This document shows positions 61,858 through 62,293 of a stretch of DNA of 62,293 nucleotides, in pieces; the stretch's first letter is position 1, and every line of letters begins with the position of its first letter. The stretch spans positions 1 to 62,293 of the forward strand of contig JAIQEY010000039.1 in NCBI GenBank assembly GCA_020073565.1, given 5' to 3'. The translations under genes and the position numbers were made by a program. The notes under the pieces are model-generated. The model ran no database searches and had not been told where the DNA came from. It saw only the letters and a program-made list of their open reading frames with translations. Origin of the DNA: Terriglobia bacterium (GTDB lineage Bacteria > Acidobacteriota > Terriglobia > Terriglobales > Acidobacteriaceae).

Positions 61858-62293
61858 TTAGAAGGCCGTGTACTTTTCCTTCACGGTTTTGGTGGCGCTT
61901 TTGCCGACGGTTCCAAGGTATTGCCAATACACGACCCCGCCGTCCACACCCGTCAAGGTTCCGATCCAACTCGCTGCCGAGTTGCAGGGGTCCGGACCCA
62001 CCGGCGTGTTGATCGCAAAGCCTTCGTGCGAGAACGACGACGGTCCGTTCAACTGAAGCAACAAACCATAGTACGGAGTCGTTGAACCGGAGATGCGATT
62101 GTAGCCCCAGGCGCTGTCGTAGGTGCCATCGAAGTTGTTGTCAAAGCTGCCTCCCACATCGATGTCCGCAAACCGGATGATCGCTGCGGCCCGTCCCACC
62201 GCGGTGTTGTTCTTCAGCGCCATGGTTACGTTGGCGGACGCAGCCGCCTTGTTGATCGCGATGGTCTGAGTCAGGGTCCACACGCCATCACTG
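61858..62293 (-). CDS. Secreted paralog C, 3' part (runs off the right edge)
   Basis: The C-terminal 145 residues of a third paralog: S-D-G-V-W-T-L-T-Q-T-I-A-I-N-K then A-S-A-N-V-T-M-A-L-K-N-N-T-A-V and N-N-F-D-G-T-Y-D-S-A-W-G-Y. It ends A-T-K-T-V-K-E-K-Y-T-A-F like A. It is closer to A than to B. The shared terminator is not visible downstream of it. The N-terminus is outside the window. Confidence 0.8.
   Translation of the reverse strand, partial: SDGVWTLTQTIAINKAAASANVTMALKNNTAVGRAAAIIRFADIDVGGSFDNNFDGTYDSAWGYNRISGSTTPYYGLLLQLNGPSSFSHEGFAINTPVGPDPCNSAASWIGTLTGVDGGVVYWQYLGTVGKSATKTVKEKYTAF

Overview
The window is a 62.3 kb piece of a GC-rich bacterial chromosome with no rRNA, tRNA, CRISPR array, transposase or phage genes that I can see. 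The gene families and the intergenic repeats suggest an acidobacterium (Terriglobia/Koribacter-like). The pointers are a PadR regulator paired with a HAAS-type membrane protein, dnaK with an HspR/HAIR heat-shock circuit, the order trpS-scpA-scpB-rluB, many GTG/TTG starts, and dense palindromic intergenic repeats. The phylum is inferred, not proven.

Layout. 1-2.2 kb: the 5' end of an MFS exporter, a PilZ protein and a CpaE-like ATPase. 2.3-5.9 kb: trpS, scpA, scpB and rluB, covering translation, chromosome condensation and rRNA modification. 5.9-8.6 kb: isoprenylcysteine-type methyltransferase, ROK sugar kinase and mutM on the minus strand. 8.8-11.9 kb: purA, a YgiN-like monooxygenase, a tautomerase and the PadR/HAAS pair. 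12-14.6 kb: sucC-sucD-ndk on the minus strand. 14.8-25.9 kb: housekeeping genes including MOSC protein, trpD, DinB protein, beta-CASP nuclease, M1-like peptidase, rlmB, thiolase, tag, aldo/keto reductase, ferredoxin-NADP-type reductase and a methyltransferase. 26-28.2 kb: glmS and purS. 28.3-38.7 kb: a signalling-rich stretch with a 7-TM protein, a 40-residue secreted peptide, an XRE/S24-like regulator, an MHYT histidine kinase with a FixJ-type regulator, a GAF-GAF-sigma54 activator, an FNR-like regulator and a LytTR regulator. 38.8-47.5 kb: a parS-like palindrome, an orphan BrnA-like antitoxin, a 478-residue protein with two cysteine ladders, then dnaK, a 59-residue ORF, dnaJ, a cupin, an APC permease and hspR. 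47.5-51.2 kb: LysR, leuA, leuB. 51.3-57.7 kb: an Hsp70-like ATPase divergent from a TIR-TM-TonB fusion, a heme-type HAMP sensor, a GT2 and an HD-GYP response regulator. 57.8 kb to the end: a secreted protein and three paralogous secreted proteins, the last cut by the window edge.

Most striking is the non-coding sequence. At least twelve intergenic sites carry a locus-specific tandem word with a 7-bp period (one more site has an 8-bp period). Most repeat the same word inverted a few tens of bases away, and several supply the stop codon of the neighbouring gene. Other dispersed palindromes (here called REP-A to REP-F) sit between genes. They also lie in frame inside mutM and a reductase gene, and one encodes the putative signal peptide of an M1-like peptidase.

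The best candidates for undescribed biology are the cysteine-ladder protein divergent from dnaK, the TIR-TM-TonB protein facing an Hsp70-like ATPase, the secreted mini-peptide beside an XRE/S24 regulator, and the secreted paralogs that share a long structured leader.
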